Shown: positions 35,301 to 48,033 of the stretch, piece by piece
Layout of the letters: the number at the start of each line of letters is the position of its first letter
Position numbering within the stretch: the first letter of the stretch is position 1
Assembly: GCA_014549065.1 (NCBI GenBank)
Contig: JACDOX010000133.1
Span: 966,472 to 1,030,471, forward strand
DNA: 64,000 nt
From: Cardinalis cardinalis
Taxonomy: Eukaryota; Chordata; Aves; Passeriformes; Cardinalidae
Reading direction: 5' to 3'
Notes under the pieces: generated by a model
What the model was told of the DNA's origin: nothing
Seen by the model: only the letters and a program-made list of their open reading frames with translations
Databases searched by the model: none
Program-made: the position numbers and the translations under genes

Positions 35301-37380
35301 GAATCCTGGGTTTCATTCTGCTGGAAATGAAGCAAATAAAACCAAATTAATCTTGAAAAGCCGAAATACTGGCACGGAATCTGTGTTTCTGACTGGGTTT
35401 TGGGGACTGAGGGAGCAGGTGGTTCTCGCTCTGCCTGGAGAAAATCCACCCCATTCTGCTTTTTATTTATTTGATGCCTCAGAAAAGCTGCAGGCACCAT
35501 TCAAAGCTGCCACACTGCCTTTGTTTGAGCAGGTTGCTCCTTTAAATTATTTGGATTAATAACTTGGGTGATATTTTCCTCTCCCTGTGCCCAACCCCTA
35601 TAAATTCCTACACCACAACCCCATAATGAAATCCTTTGTAGCCTTGTGACCAGTCATGAAAGTCAATGGAAAATAATTTTTCCCAAGAATGCATTCCAGG
35701 AGTCCCTCCTTTCCTCATTCCCTGCATTTAGGCTCAGGTACCACCTGCTTTCCAGGTAATTATTTTTCTATCTAATTTTGATGATCCTTTGGGTGTTGAC
35801 ACTGCCAGAAGCCAAGCTTAAAGGGGATCCCTTGGGTGGGCTGGCCTGCAGGATGGGCTCAGGCTGTGGTTCACAATTTTGGGATCTTTGCAAGTTTATC
35901 CTTGAGACCTTTCAACTTGGGAAGGAAAAAATTTATATAAAACCTCCCAGCTTGGATTTTAAACAGAAAGGATGTGCTGTGCTCAGTGTAAGTAGAATAT
36001 TTACAGTTCTAAGGCAGGATGATAGATGCCCCTTACAAATAATAAATAAAGGTTGAGTGTTGGGAAGAAGATTCATAAGGATTGAACTAATAATGGAATA
36101 GTCTTTTTTGAGGAAAAATGAAGCTGGGACACAAACCCAAAATAAATTTACTGTTTACTGGAACACTGTGGAGTGGTTTAGAATTGTTATAAGATCATTT
36201 TTATTGTCTCTAATGAAGATTTGGGTCAGTGGGGCTGTTCCAGGTTTCCTAGAAAACTTAAACTCGGCCCTAATAACCCCAGGGAGGTGCAGACAGCTCC
36301 AGCAAGGCTGGGGGAAACCCAGATTCCTGCAAAACACAACGATTTTGAGAATGGGAGTGCATGAACCGACCTGGAATTGCTTGATCTGAATTCACATCCC
36401 CGCACATGCCCTAAAATATGTCCCAGCTCAGACCAAACCAGGCAGTTCTATATCTGGAGCTGTAAAACGAGGGGCTGCGAGGGGCAGGCAGGGATTGCTC
36501 AGGTTTCCCAGGCTGTTCCCAGGCTCAGGGGGTCACATCCCTAAATCCCCACTGCTGAGCTCCAGTTGACAGCACAGCCTTGGCCAGAAGGGTTTGTATC
36601 AGCTTCAGGCACTGGAAAAGGCAATTCCTCCTCTCTTCAGTGCCATGAGAATGCAGAATAATGCCTTGCATTCAATTTCAGCAAAGGGGATGGAAAAGGA
36701 AAGGTATTGGCTTTGAATGTCTTCAGAAAAGGGGGAAATACATTTGGGGTTGTCTCCAAAGTTCATGTGGGTTGTTGATTATGGAATCTCTGTGCCAGGA
36801 ANAAATGAGGAAAAGCTGCTGAAAGAGTCATGTGGCATGAGAAGNTGATAATGTGGAAATCAGTCCAAGGGCTGGCATTGATCCATGCAGGGATGCAGCA
36901 GTTCTGGAGGAAAAAGTAATTTTTATTATTAGACCAATGTTATTCTGGAGGAAAAGGGAAACCCCAATGTTTCCCATGGGTTAATCCTGGTTTAAATAAC
37001 TGTTTGCTCCACAAAAAGNGGAGCACTCCTGGTGTTGGAGCCTTGATGCTCTCCCCTATAAACCAACCAGGCCTGGTTCAGAGCTGGCTGTTGCCTGTCT
37101 TTAACAGGTGAGATTAAAACTTTTTTAAACTCCCAGGACTGGAGTTGAGACCCAGCCCTCACCTGGGGATCCAGGGTGCTCTCAGCAGCTGATGGAAATG
37201 CTGGAGGAGGGAATGACACCGAGGGAGGAGGGACGTGGATTAGGGAAGGCCAAGGACAGCCCCAGCCCCACTTCTGAGCGCTTGGGGGTTCTATTTGAAG
37301 CACCCTGGAATTTTACACAGCTCCAGGTTTCATCTGAGGGGAATTTAGATTATTTTTTTGGGGGGCGGGGTGTATTTGTA
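32386..37380. other. Unassigned non-coding DNA
   Basis: A 5-kb stretch with no recognisable gene or transposon. A 20-bp tandem duplication (TTTGCCAATCCCAAC, about 33053-33092) is visible. Open frames reach about 116 codons and overlap antisense frames. N clusters at 34579-34581 and 34606-34607 mark poor sequence. Confidence 0.5.
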
Positions 37381-37612
37381 GGTGTGGATAGGTCAGAGGG
37401 AATTCTTCCCTGGGAGGGTGGTGAGGCACTGGAAGAGTTTGCCCAGAGAAGCTGAGGGTGTCCCATCCCTGGGAGGGGCCAGGGCCAGGCTGGGTGGAGC
37501 TCTTGGGCAGCCTGGGACAGTGGAAGGTGTCCCTGCCATGGCAGGGGTGGAACTGGAGGATCTTTAAAGCCCCTTCCAACCCAAACCATTCCATGGTTCT
37601 CTGGTTCTGTTC
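37381..37612 (+). mobile_element. CR1 LINE fragment, 3' end
   Basis: The plus strand shows GAATTCTTCCCTGGGAGGG, GTGGTGAGGCACTGG, TTGCCCAGAGAAGCTG, GTCCCTGCCATGGCAGGGG, GATCTTTAAAGCCCCTTCC, and AACCCAAACCATTCCATGG. It is the longest and cleanest plus-strand CR1 terminus here. Confidence 0.94.
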
Positions 37613-37826
37613 TTGGACCACCCTCCAAGGTGTCCCACCTCCACTTCCNCAGATGACTCCTTTCCTGGGTCTGGATCAGGCTCAAATGCTTCACCAAGGG
37701 TTTATTTCACTTCAGAGACACATTTCTATTTAGGACAAACATTTCCTTTGGCTTTGGTGTTTGGGCAGGGCACTGCAGGGCAGGAGAGCACCTCCAGCAG
37801 CAGGGTGGAATCCAAGCCCACGTGCT

Positions 37827-38224
37827 TGTCATGGACATCTTTTATGAAAAATATTAAAAATATTTTTTCTAGGTTTTNTTCTCCTGAGAAGCTGTGAAGC
37901 CTCAGAGGAAAAGAAAAACAATAATTACCTGCTGCTGTGGAATGCAACAGGTGGATCTGTGATTGGTCTCATGTGAGTTGTTTTTACTTGATGCTCAATC
38001 ACAGTCCGGCTGTCTCGGACCNTCTGGTCAGTCACAAGATTTTAATATCATTCCATTCCTTTCCTTCCTTGCNAGCCTTCTGATGAAATCCTTTCTTCTG
38101 TTCTTTTAGTATAGNTTTAGTATACCATTTTCTTTCAATATAATATATATCATAAAATACTAAAACANGGAGTCAAGATTCTCATCTCTTCCCTCATCCT
38201 GGGACCCCTGTGAACACCACCACA
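37827..38224 (+). mobile_element. Solo LTR of an endogenous retrovirus
   Basis: This 398-bp element begins TGTCATGGAC and ends CACCACCACA. The flanks are CGTGCT (37821-37826) and TGTGCT (38225-38230), a 6-bp target duplication with one C/T difference at a CpG, as deamination would cause. Internal sequence such as GTGATTGGTCTCATGTGAG and TCTGATGAAATCCTTTCTTC resembles, from memory, a songbird LTR family. The AT-rich stretch near 38135-38165 would hold the degenerate poly(A) signal. No internal retroviral region adjoins it, so it is a probable solo LTR. Confidence 0.85.
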
Positions 38225-38230
38225 TGTGCT

Positions 38231-38984
38231 AAAGTCCACTTAAAGATTTTGCAGGCCCCAACACCTCCTCTGAAGGGACAAAAGGATGATTTTTTGCCCT
38301 GGCAAATCAGCACAACTTGTTCTGATGAGAGAGGGAAACACAATCTTCCTTCCCTGAGCTTACACTGCACAGCCCCACCACTAAAAGCACGGCCTGAGCC
38401 ATCAGCAACGGTGAGAAATCCCTTTTGGAAAGTGTGTTTGCTCTCCAGGATGCCTGGAAAGGCTTAGGAACAGCGAGANGCTCAACCTGGTGACCGCAGC
38501 TGCCTCCCAGCCCAAGTTTGGAGAGAGGACGGGCTCAGGTATGGCCAGAAGCAGCAGCGGCACCCCAGGCACGTCCTGCACCCCGGCCCTGGCAGAGCTG
38601 CTGCTGGCAGCCAGGAGATGGGCCTGGAGGCAGCAGAAACGCTCTGGACTGTCAGAGCCGCGCAGAATGAAGCCAGGCTTGCAGCAGGAGGACAGCTGGA
38701 CACAGAGCAGGTTTCCCTTGGCTTGCACGGTGCTGGCAGCACGGTGCCACGGAGCTGCAGGGCTGGGGCAAAACAGCAGTGACATTTGGGATGTGAAGAG
38801 AGCGCTTAAAATAGCCTGCCTGGGGTGTTTTTTCCCCTCTCATGGTGCAGGTTTTCTCCTCTTGCCCTTTTGATATTGTCCCATTGTTTTTCCCAGATTT
38901 CTGTTTGCATCTGTCCCTACGAACTTTCTCAAAATCCTCTTTGGTGCTGGAGACATCACCAGATCTTGCACTTGTGGAACCCAT
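38231..38984. other. Unassigned non-coding DNA
   Basis: Moderately GC-rich sequence between the LTR and the next CR1 copy. The overlapping open frames on both strands (about 127 codons each) lack domains. Confidence 0.5.
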
Positions 38985-39196
38985 CAGATATGGCTGAGGG
39001 GGCTCCAAGGGTGGGAATTGTTCCCTGACAGGGTGGCAGGCCCTGGCACAGGGTGCCCAGAGCAGCTGTGGCTGCCCCTGCGTCCCTGGAAGTGTCCCAG
39101 GCCAGGTTGGATGGGACTTGGACACACCTGGGATAGTGGAAGGTGTCCCTGCCCATGGCAGGGGGTGGCCAAACCATTCTGAGATTCCATGAATTG
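38985..39196 (+). mobile_element. CR1 LINE fragment, 3' end
   Basis: The plus strand reads GGCACAGGGTGCCCAGAGC, AGCTGTGGCTGCCCCTGCG, GTCCCAGGCCAGGTTGGATG, and GGAAGGTGTCCCTGCCCATG. The last part is shortened, with GGGTGGCC joined directly to AAACCATTCTG. This removes the usual GATCTTTAAGGTCCCTTCC block. Confidence 0.92.
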
Positions 39197-40479
39197 GAGA
39201 ATTTCCAGTCCCCTGTTTGTTTTGGGTTTTTTTTTTCTTTTTTGTTTTTTTTTTTTTGAACATCAGAGTTTGTACCAGCAGCTAAGGAGCAAATAAAGGG
39301 TAGCAAAAGCTTTCCGGAGTGACCAGAAACTGCTGGACCCAGTAGGAAGTAGGGAATTAAGAGGATTGCAAATATTGCAAATATTTTGGGGGCTGCAAGG
39401 CTCAGAATACTCTTAAAACTTCTAAACTTCAGAAAACTCTTAAAACTAAAGGGGTCTGTCCCCCAAATGATGGGGGCACCGAGCTAAACCCCAGGCCATG
39501 GGTGTTTGCGGTAATCATTATTTATTGTTACATTTTGCAACCGAGTTCCATAAAAAAAGCTGGAAGCTTTATCACTTGCTGGAACTATTTCCTCCCTTTA
39601 AACCTTTGAGCAATAGAGATAAAAAGTGAGTGTTACTTGTGATGCTGGGGGAAGGAATGCAATATTCTGTGTGGTACTGTCTGGGAGAGCCCCTCTGCTC
39701 TGGCCTTGCTTTCTCCCCCTCAGCCCCAGGCATGGAGACACAAAATCATCCATTTAAGAAGTGGAGGTCACTGATTTTTGACTTCAAATCTCATTTCTTG
39801 CCTTTCTCTTTTGGATTGGTGTAGTGGTTTTGAGCTGTTAATTTAAGATTTTTTTTAATTTTGAGATTTCTTGGTTAATGTACTAATGAGTGTGGTGGGT
39901 TTGGAGTTGGTTAATTGCTCGTGCACTCACTTTTCTTTAAAAGAAAAAGTCAAGTCCCTGATNGGAGGGATGAAGACATACCTTAATCTTAGAACTGAAA
40001 TCCTCTTACAAACTATAAGACAGATTTCTATTCAATTGCAAAAGCAACCAACGTTTGGCATGGCCAAATCTGTGCTAAGAGTGGAAACACATCTGAAAAA
40101 AAATNGGATGGGCACGAAGCTGCAGCTCTTGCAGTGGGTAATTCTGGTGCAGTGGAAATTGTTAACCTGGGCTGAACATTTCCCCTCTGCCCCTGGAGTG
40201 CTAAGACTCCTCTTCCTCTGGTGGGACAGTTAAACTGGGGAGCCTGGGAGAGAAGATAAAAGCAGCTCTGTCTTTTGGGAGGCCAAGGATGCACAGCCAG
40301 CATCCCTGAGAGGACGTGGGGATTAGGGGAATACGTTGAATTTCCAAATTTAGAGCGGAGGGCTGGCTTCCCATAAACAAAAGCTGCTTTTTAAAACGAG
40401 ATGTTAGGGAGATAATGCACCAAAAAAAAAAAAAAAAGGAAAAAAAGTTTGCCTTTGTGACTAAATTCTGTTATTTTGC

Positions 40480-40690
40480 AGCCAACCTTCAAATGGGCTG
40501 TTGGTGCAAGTGAACAAACGCTTCCTGTCTGTGCGTCCTCATGGGTGGTCGCGTTTTAAAATGAAATATCCAGGCTGACAAATGCCTTTACAAAGGCCAG
40601 ATTATAAACTGTAAACCTACTGTCAGCTGGGCAGGGAAAAAAAAATCCAAATGCCTCTTATACCATTTAAAGATTTAGTTTGGCTTCAAC
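40480..40690. promoter_or_regulatory. Possible conserved non-coding element
   Basis: Contains the inverted repeat GCCTTT-AC-AAAGGC (40584-40597, TCF/LEF-like CAAAG cores in opposite orientation), GTCGCG, and CCAGATTATAAACTG. No repeat and no N. Inference from motif content only. Confidence 0.25.
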
Positions 40691-43600
40691 ACTAAAGCAC
40701 TTCATCTTGAAGGAGAAAGGAGCTTAGAGTTTATAAATTGTTGTTTGGGCTCTAGTAAGCTCTGGATAAGGGAATCTCTCTGCTAGGAAACAAATGACCT
40801 TCCCAAAATTTAGGGAGCTCTGGGTATTGTTACGAAGACAAAATGCCTTGGAAAAATGTCCCTGGAATACAAAGGGATTTGAGAGAGCTCTGTTACTCTT
40901 AACATACAGTTCATACAGCTGCAAAGGGCAAATCCTACAGTTCCAGTCTCTGAAAAAGGGTGGAAAAAAGTTAAACATATCAGGGTAATAAAATAAAAGC
41001 TGTTTAGATTGTCCCCTTCTGTCTAAGTCTGCTCTAGACTCGCTCTTGCACAGGGCTGTCGAACTCAGGCTGAATATTTGTTATTATTTTGGGAAAAAAC
41101 TCCCAAAATTTCCTATATTCTCCTCAGTGGTGATTGCAAAGGGAGGTTTCGTGGAAAATACAGTCATTTATGACAATGTGGTTGGCACACTCAGCAATTT
41201 GGATCCAAAGTGGAGGAACAAAGAAACTCCAGGAGGAGAAGCCGTGGGCATTGCACAAGTGAAATCCTGCAGCTCCTTTGTGCTTTCCTGCTCAGTGGCA
41301 GCGTTTCCAATCCGCCCTGAGCTTGGAATTGCTCTGCAAAGCTCTGGTCCTCTGCTCTCCAAATGCCTTCCATGGTCTCCCTTTCTTCCATGGGTTGTGT
41401 TCATGGATTTTGAACTGGCCATAGGGTTCACAGGCAGAAAATTGTATTTGCTCTGCNAATTCTTGCTGTGTTCCCCTTGCTGGTTTTATTATTTTTTTTC
41501 TTTGCCAGGAATGTTGCAGGTCATGTTGCCCTTGCTCGAGGCAAGCAGAAAATTTGGTGGAAATCATGATTCAGGAAAGTTTAGGGATGTACNCATTGAG
41601 CTGGGTGGGAAACAGAAAGGAAAACACCTCTTCCATGGGTTTTAATATTTAATTTTCCCTCAGTCATCTCATGGCAATCAGCACTCCCCAAGGCACCACT
41701 TCCTGTTCCTTTCCCTGGGAATTTTTATTACTGGTGTCCATCCTGATGAGCACAACTCTTTGACACTCTTTCCTTGGGAAACCACCACCTCCATCGTTTG
41801 AGATATTCGCTCGAAATCCCACAAACCACATTTTTCCTGNGCCTTTCTCTTTTTAGGAGACTGAAAATCCTGCAGAGCATCAAACCAACTATTTGAGATG
41901 GCTCTTGGCAGGTTCCAAAGGGTGTGAGGTAGGAACATGTTCGATTTTCTAAGCCTGTCCAATTTTCTAAGCCTGTTCAATTTCCACGCCAGAGGCTGAA
42001 GTTTGTCGGCACCAAATTCCGTGGGACCTTCGGAAAAGATGACTCTTCCAGTGCCCATCAGATTGTTTTANGGCTTGAGTGTGATTCCTGCAGGGGTGCA
42101 GGCCCTCAGCTGTCCCTCCTCTCCTGCCCAGAGACCCGATGACAGTCNTGCAGCTGCATCCAAAGCTTTGGTCCAAAAGGAGCACAAAGGGAATTGCTGG
42201 AAAATCTTCACAGCGGATCTCCCTCCGCCCACGGGGTGGTGGGAATAAACATCACAACTTCAGATCTTGGTGAATGCAGATAAATTGAGGCCGAGCTGAT
42301 AAGTTAATGACACACCAAAAGCAGATTGCTTCAGGGACTGGAGGGATAAGTGGGCAATGAGCAGAGCGCTGGAATCCTGACAAGTCCCAGAGTGCTCTGA
42401 CGCTGTGTCCCCCCTGTGCCAGGAGGGAGCTCCTGCAGCGCTGTGCGGTGAGAATCTGGCTCTCAGCACCAGGAAAATCCTCTTTTTTAAGCTTCTTCAC
42501 CCAAGCATGTCCAAAAGGATCCAGCTCTCCTGGAATGATTTCTCCAGGATGTGCCCTGCCCTGTCCAGCCACTCTGCTGGGTCTTTGCCCTTGACTCCCC
42601 TTAGCTCATGCCTTCACTCTTGCCACCCCAGGAGATCCCCTGTTCACTCAGAAAATGGACTGAAGGCAATGAAGANAGTGGAAAGTTGGGGAAAAACATC
42701 TTTAAGAAAATATTTTACAATTATTCCTACCCTGTCTTTCTCCATGGTGCCCCAGGAGATTGATGTGTGCTTACAAATCCTCTCTGGGCTGTCTCAGAGC
42801 TATTTTCCAACCTCAACAATTCCAAAATTCTATGAATCTATGCTTTTAACATATTAAAGTGAGCATGATATTAAAATAAATAATCAAAATGTCTTGAAGA
42901 CCGATTTTATTCCCATACAGACCATGGCAGAGTCTCTGCTTCCCTTTGAAAATTATTAATANAGATTTCATAGCTGAATGACAGCACCTCCGACCCCCAG
43001 CCTGAGCTGTGGGATCCAGCTTGATCCTCCTTGTATTCCTGCTGGAATTCCAGCTCTCTGGGGAAGGATCTCCTCAAAACTGTTCCTTGTACNCTGCTGC
43101 TGACAAACCAGAGCTGCAAGGTCCTTTTTAATGGGAAAAGTTAGAAAAGTTGCATTAAATTCCAGCGCCACTTTCCTGGAACAATCAGTCTGTGTTTGGA
43201 CTGGGTGAGGTCCCAGCAGTGGGGACAAGCACAGTGGTTTTAATGGACATCTCTTGCTTTAGGGACACTGTGAGGTGACATCTCTCTACTTTCCCTTTGT
43301 CAGGCCCAGGTGATCCCATTTGGGGTGGGATGGAGTCACTGAGGTTGGTTATTTTCCTGCTGCACCCTGGATTTGGGGCAGTCATGGCTGTAAACAGAAG
43401 GTTGCTGCTCATTTGACGTCCAGCTCTGCAGCTGTGGTGTCCTGAGCCACCCAGCCCTTCTAGGAAAAGCCAGAATCTCCCACCAACTTCCCAGGACTCC
43501 ACAGAGCTGCAGGCAGATCCTTTGCTGGTGGAAAATAAATCCAGCAGCAACATGCACCAGCTGAGGATTCCCAGAATTTCTCCATGCCCTCCAGAAAGAA

Positions 43601-44209
43601 TCTGCAGGAAGAAAACCAATAAAAAAAAAAGAATTCTCCTCTCCAAAACATTCCTCCAACTACCCACACGACTTTATCTGTTTTCTCTCTGCATGGGCTG
43701 TTCTCCCCCCACCCCAGTTTTTTTTCTTTACAAGCTCTTGCCGCCACAGCAAAGGCTCTGTAAGATGAGTCTGGGCTGAGACATGGAAATATTTCACATT
43801 TCACAGCATTTTTCTCAAAATCCTGGTGTTCTGCAGCCTGCTTGGGCAAGATGTAGCGCTGAGGAGAGCCCGGTGGCTTCCTCCAGCCCCCAGTCACAGC
43901 CTGCAGAGGGATGGGGAGCTTTAAGCCAGACTTTTATTTTAGTCCCTTTCCAAAGGAGTGGAACTCTTGAGAGCACCCAGCTGACGGGCCAGCGTTTGTT
44001 TTTCTCTTTCCCAAGGCAGCCTGACACCCGTGGAGGGAAGATGTCAGTGCTGGGAGCAGGTTGGTGGGGAGGAACAGGAGGAAGCCCCGATTTATCCCGA
44101 GAGCCAAGGCTTGATCCCGCCCGCCTGGGAGAGCTTGGCAGTTCACAGGATCAGGCCGCCGAGTAAATGGGGAATTCATCCAGAGATATCTAGGAAATAC
44201 AGAGAATGA

Positions 44210-44460
44210 GCTGCCAACTCGACTCACAAAGCCAACAGTTCACTAATTTTAATCAACAGCTGGATATTTTTATAGGGAGTGAAGGGATGGAGGGGTATTA
44301 TGACAGAACAAGGGAGGTGGGATTAGACTAATCTAGCCCAGGCCAAGTGGGCTCTTCCTGCTCAGCCATGTGGAGTGTCATGACTGTGTGATTTAGACTA
44401 CTGCACACTCACCCACACTGATAAGGAGGACAATTATGGGGAATACACAACTCTTTGTGC
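44210..44460. promoter_or_regulatory. Possible conserved non-coding element with GATTA palindrome
   Basis: About 250 bases without Ns or repeats. The element GATTAGACTAATC (44321-44333) is a perfect inverted pair of GATTA with a 3-base spacer, the arrangement bound by K50 paired-class homeodomain dimers (Otx/Pitx type, established knowledge). CTAATTTTAATCAACAG lies just upstream. Confidence 0.25.
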
Positions 44461-45434
44461 AGCCCTCAGCCAGCGCTGCGGATGTCAGCTGGGGATCGTC
44501 TCCAGCTCCGAATTAGAGAGGTCCCCATCCCAGGGACACAGCTGTGGCAGGGAGTTGCTGCAGGAAAGGATCCTGGAGCTTGCATGGAGGTCACCTTTGN
44601 CCTGTCCCTTTCAAAACTTCAAAGGGACCTTTCTGGTGAGCCCCCNTCGGTGGNGGTAAAACCTGGTGGGTGGCAGCGNCATTATTCACTCGTCTGGAGA
44701 AGGTTCCTCTCTGTTGTGGCTCCGTTGGGTCCCTCAAGGGCAGTTTCCCCGGTGTTAATTGTCGTGTTTCCCCGNTCACTTCTGGTTCTCTCCATGTCCT
44801 TCCTCACCTTCCGCTGACTCACTCCCAGCCCAGCCNCGTGCCAGAGCGGCGCTGCCCAAGTGTGACCCAGGGAAAAGGCAAAACCTGCAGGGCCACCTCC
44901 CGTAGCCCCCATCAATCCATGACTCCTCCCAGTAGGAAGCATGGGAATAACTATTCTGAGCCAGATTTTTCTCTTTTTTAATTTTTTTTTTTTAATTTCT
45001 TTTGGAACAAGCCCCTGATTGGCGCAGAGCAGCTTTTGTTGTTGTTTATTTGTGTAGCTTTTCATCTTAACGAGGATGTACGGAAACAATTACCACATGC
45101 TTCATTCACAAGATCAACTCAAGCTTTTCCTGTCTGTGCCATGATTGGATGTAGCCACTCAAAATTATTCAGCTTTGCATAAATCGTGCTTTTTATTCAG
45201 TTTTTTTTTAATATTTCTTGTAAAATAATGATGATTTTTCCCCCTTGCTAAATAAAGTTTGGGCTTTGCACCAGNTTGCTGGAAATGTCGCACAGTCTCT
45301 CCCTTTTGGCAGTGGGAAGTCCAAAGTCTTTAAGAAAATGCACATTTTTCAGGAGGGCAGAGAGAGGTCACGATGCACTGACTAATTCAAGATTTCCTCC
45401 GCTGGTTTCCATAACAAAGAATNATTTTTTTTCT

Positions 45435-45730
45435 TTATTTAGCTGCACTCACTGGTAGGTTTTCATTTGCATCAAAGCTTTGTTCTGCTCTCATTTGGGC
45501 TGCCTCCAGAGACCAAACAACATCACAGGCTACTCCTGGCATGTCCTCCAAAGAAATGGGCCAAATTCTAAGCTGCAAGTTGGCTCCCACGTGTAAACTC
45601 TTGCCATAAAGATCTTGCTCAGGGTGAGGGAGGTTTGAGGCAGTCAAGAGAGATTTCCACGCAGTTTTAAAGCTAAAACCAGTTGGATTTGGTGCAATCC
45701 AGGCGGATGGGGCAGCCATGCCATTTCAAA
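45435..45730. other. Possible ancient exapted repeat or conserved element
   Basis: Carries GGGCCAAATTCTAAGCTGCA with GTGTAAAC about 20 bases on. This faintly recalls an old amniote repeat motif (GGGCCAAATTCTG... followed by GTGTAAAT). The minus strand is open for 94 codons without a recognised domain. The call is weak. Confidence 0.2.
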
Positions 45731-47439
45731 GTTGCTAACAACCCCTGCTCTAAAATTTTTCATCTTGTCATTCAGAAAAGGGTGGAAATTTTACCTCCTT
45801 GGGTGACATCCTTCCATACACACATCCCTTACCCCAGCCCGATTTCATATTCCTATTATTCTTCNTGGAATTTCAATCCTAATAACTCAGGAAATGGATC
45901 TTCAAGCTCACGTCCGAAAACCNTGGCTGGCTTTCCTGCGTGAAATCCTGGCACGGCCGTGCTGTGGAAATGAGCGGGAATTTGGCAGGCGTTGGCTTTC
46001 CAGAGGCTGTTTGCCCTTTTCCTGTCCCTGCCGAGAGCTGCCCCAGCACAACAGGGCGATAAGGAGCTGAAAAATTCTGTTTTGCCTGGGAGATCTGCTG
46101 GGATTTGACAGCTGACTTCCCTGGAGATGCTGGTTTGGGCTGGGTGTGCTCCAGCNGGGGTCACGGGAGTTCGGGTGAGATTTTCCAAGAGATTCAGGAT
46201 TTAGGAGTGAGACCCAAGAGTGAGGAGATGTTTTTTGGTACCTTTCAATGGTAAATGAGGTGACCTGGCTATGGTGTGAAGGGTGTAAGAAAGAGGAGTT
46301 GCATTAGAACAAGATAATGGGGAAAGAAAATTGGTAGACAAAAAGAAAGTAAAAAATGGGGGTTTAAATTTTACTGTGGAGGAGATGAGATATTGAGTGA
46401 GAAAAACCAATATTAAAAATAAAAAACAAACTGAAATGACAAATCCAGAACTGGAATGAAGTTTCTGCTCCAAGGACTCAACGTGCTTTGCTGGAGAATT
46501 TCAGTGCAAAATTCATCAAGGAATCCCACGCTGGGGANGGAGCCATGTCCTTTCCCACTCCGCTGCTGTGACCACCAGGTTATTCCCTGCTTGCTGTGAC
46601 TCCCATTGGAACCCTTCCATGTCTCTTCTGATCAATCCTGCCTTTTTTAGATGGTCCAACCATCCACATGGTCATTCCTCCCCAGCACCTGGGAGTCTCT
46701 TCCCAAACTGGTGCTCCTCGGTGATTCCTGAATGCGCAATGGGAGGTGAGAAATAATATTTCCATCTTGAAGGTCTCCATCCCATCTCCATCTCAGCAAA
46801 ACCATGGCTGAGGAACTGCTGAGGAATTGCCCCAAACCATGTCCTTGATTGGTGATCCCTGGCTGCATTTGGGTTTGTCTGATGCATGGGGACATCTGTT
46901 TATCATACATTGCACGTCTGCTGAGCAACTTTTTTTCCTCATCCCAAGGCCTGATTAAAGATTCCGATTAATGGAACTCGCTGGAAGGTCCCGTAAGGCA
47001 GCTCTTAAATCAATGTCATGTAAACTTTNCTGGGTTAATCCTGCACATCTGAATTCAGCTAAAACCCAACACTGCAAGGTCAGCCTGTACAAATTGATGG
47101 ATTTTTATTCCTTTAACCTCAGAAGTGTTGCCGAGAGGGGAAGAGCAGCAAAAGTTGCTTCTTCCAATTGCTTCTTTTTCCTGCATGAGGAAAGACAGAT
47201 ATTTTCCCTTTTCATATGTGCATATATATAATATATTCATATATATCCATAAGACATACATTTTTAAAAATGTGAGGTATTTAAATCAACAAAACACTGC
47301 TGCTCCTTTTCATGTTTATCTTGTTGTTCATTTTTCTTGTGCAGTGATTTGATAAGGGAGTAAAGGATTCTGGCATTATAAATCAGGAAGTTAATGAGGA
47401 ATATCCCTCCTGCCTTTTGAATTTATTTAGTTCTAAAAA

Positions 47440-47670
47440 CAATTATATCTCTAAAGACACCCCAGGGCATTTTGTGGCTCATGAATGATGCAAGAGTAAA
47501 TTAGCATGAACTTGCAGAAAAAATGCTGTGCAATTTATGGACTTNTCTTGTCTTCCAGGGGAAGATTTTTGCAGTGTCTCAGTGAGTCAGGNGTAACAAT
47601 CTCCTATCAAAGTTCTTTAGTGCCTTTGCACTATCATCAATGCATGTAAACAAAGGATAAGGGAGCTAAT
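47440..47670. promoter_or_regulatory. Possible conserved non-coding element
   Basis: Repeat-free sequence with AAATTAGCATGAAC, GTGCAATTTATGGAC (CDX/HOX-like TTTATGG), TCCTATCAAAG and GCATGTAAACAAAGG (forkhead-like). Motif-level inference. Confidence 0.2.
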
Positions 47671-47960
47671 TCCTTGTGGATAACTTTCTGCAGGGAAATG
47701 CAGCCTGTGGAACAGCTTGTGGCAGAAGAGCAGCTTTATCAGCTTTAAACCAAGGAGTGCATTTTATTTATGGAATTCAGCACTGCAGGCATTCCTGGTT
47801 TTTTGTTGGAGGATATTTTTTATTTCCCATATCCCATTACTTGGTTTTGTTTGAGCAGAAATGTTGGATAATTGTAAAGATCTGCTGAAGGCACTTTGCT
47901 TCTTGGCTTGGTGTCCTGTGGTTTTATTTTCTTTCCTTAAACCTGAGAACTTCCCTGGAC

Positions 47961-47965
47961 TAATA

Positions 47966-48033
<68 letters not shown>
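47961..48033. repeat. (TAA)n microsatellite
   Basis: About 24 trinucleotide units with a single interruption (TAG near 47968). The near-perfect tract suggests a polymorphic locus. Confidence 0.98.

Larger units (their letters stand above)
39197..47960. other. Repeat-poor non-coding DNA
   Basis: Nearly 9 kb with only short A or T runs (39228-39257, 40424-40446, 44977-44998) and no recognised transposon. The 199-codon frame at 41046-41645 starts at TTG and has no domain. At 46200-46470 the plus strand is strikingly A/G-rich over 270 bases. Possible regulatory stretches are listed separately. Confidence 0.5.

Noticed and set aside
41046..41645. 199-codon open frame
   Set aside because: It begins at TTG rather than ATG, contains ambiguous codons, shows no domain, and is overlapped by three antisense frames.
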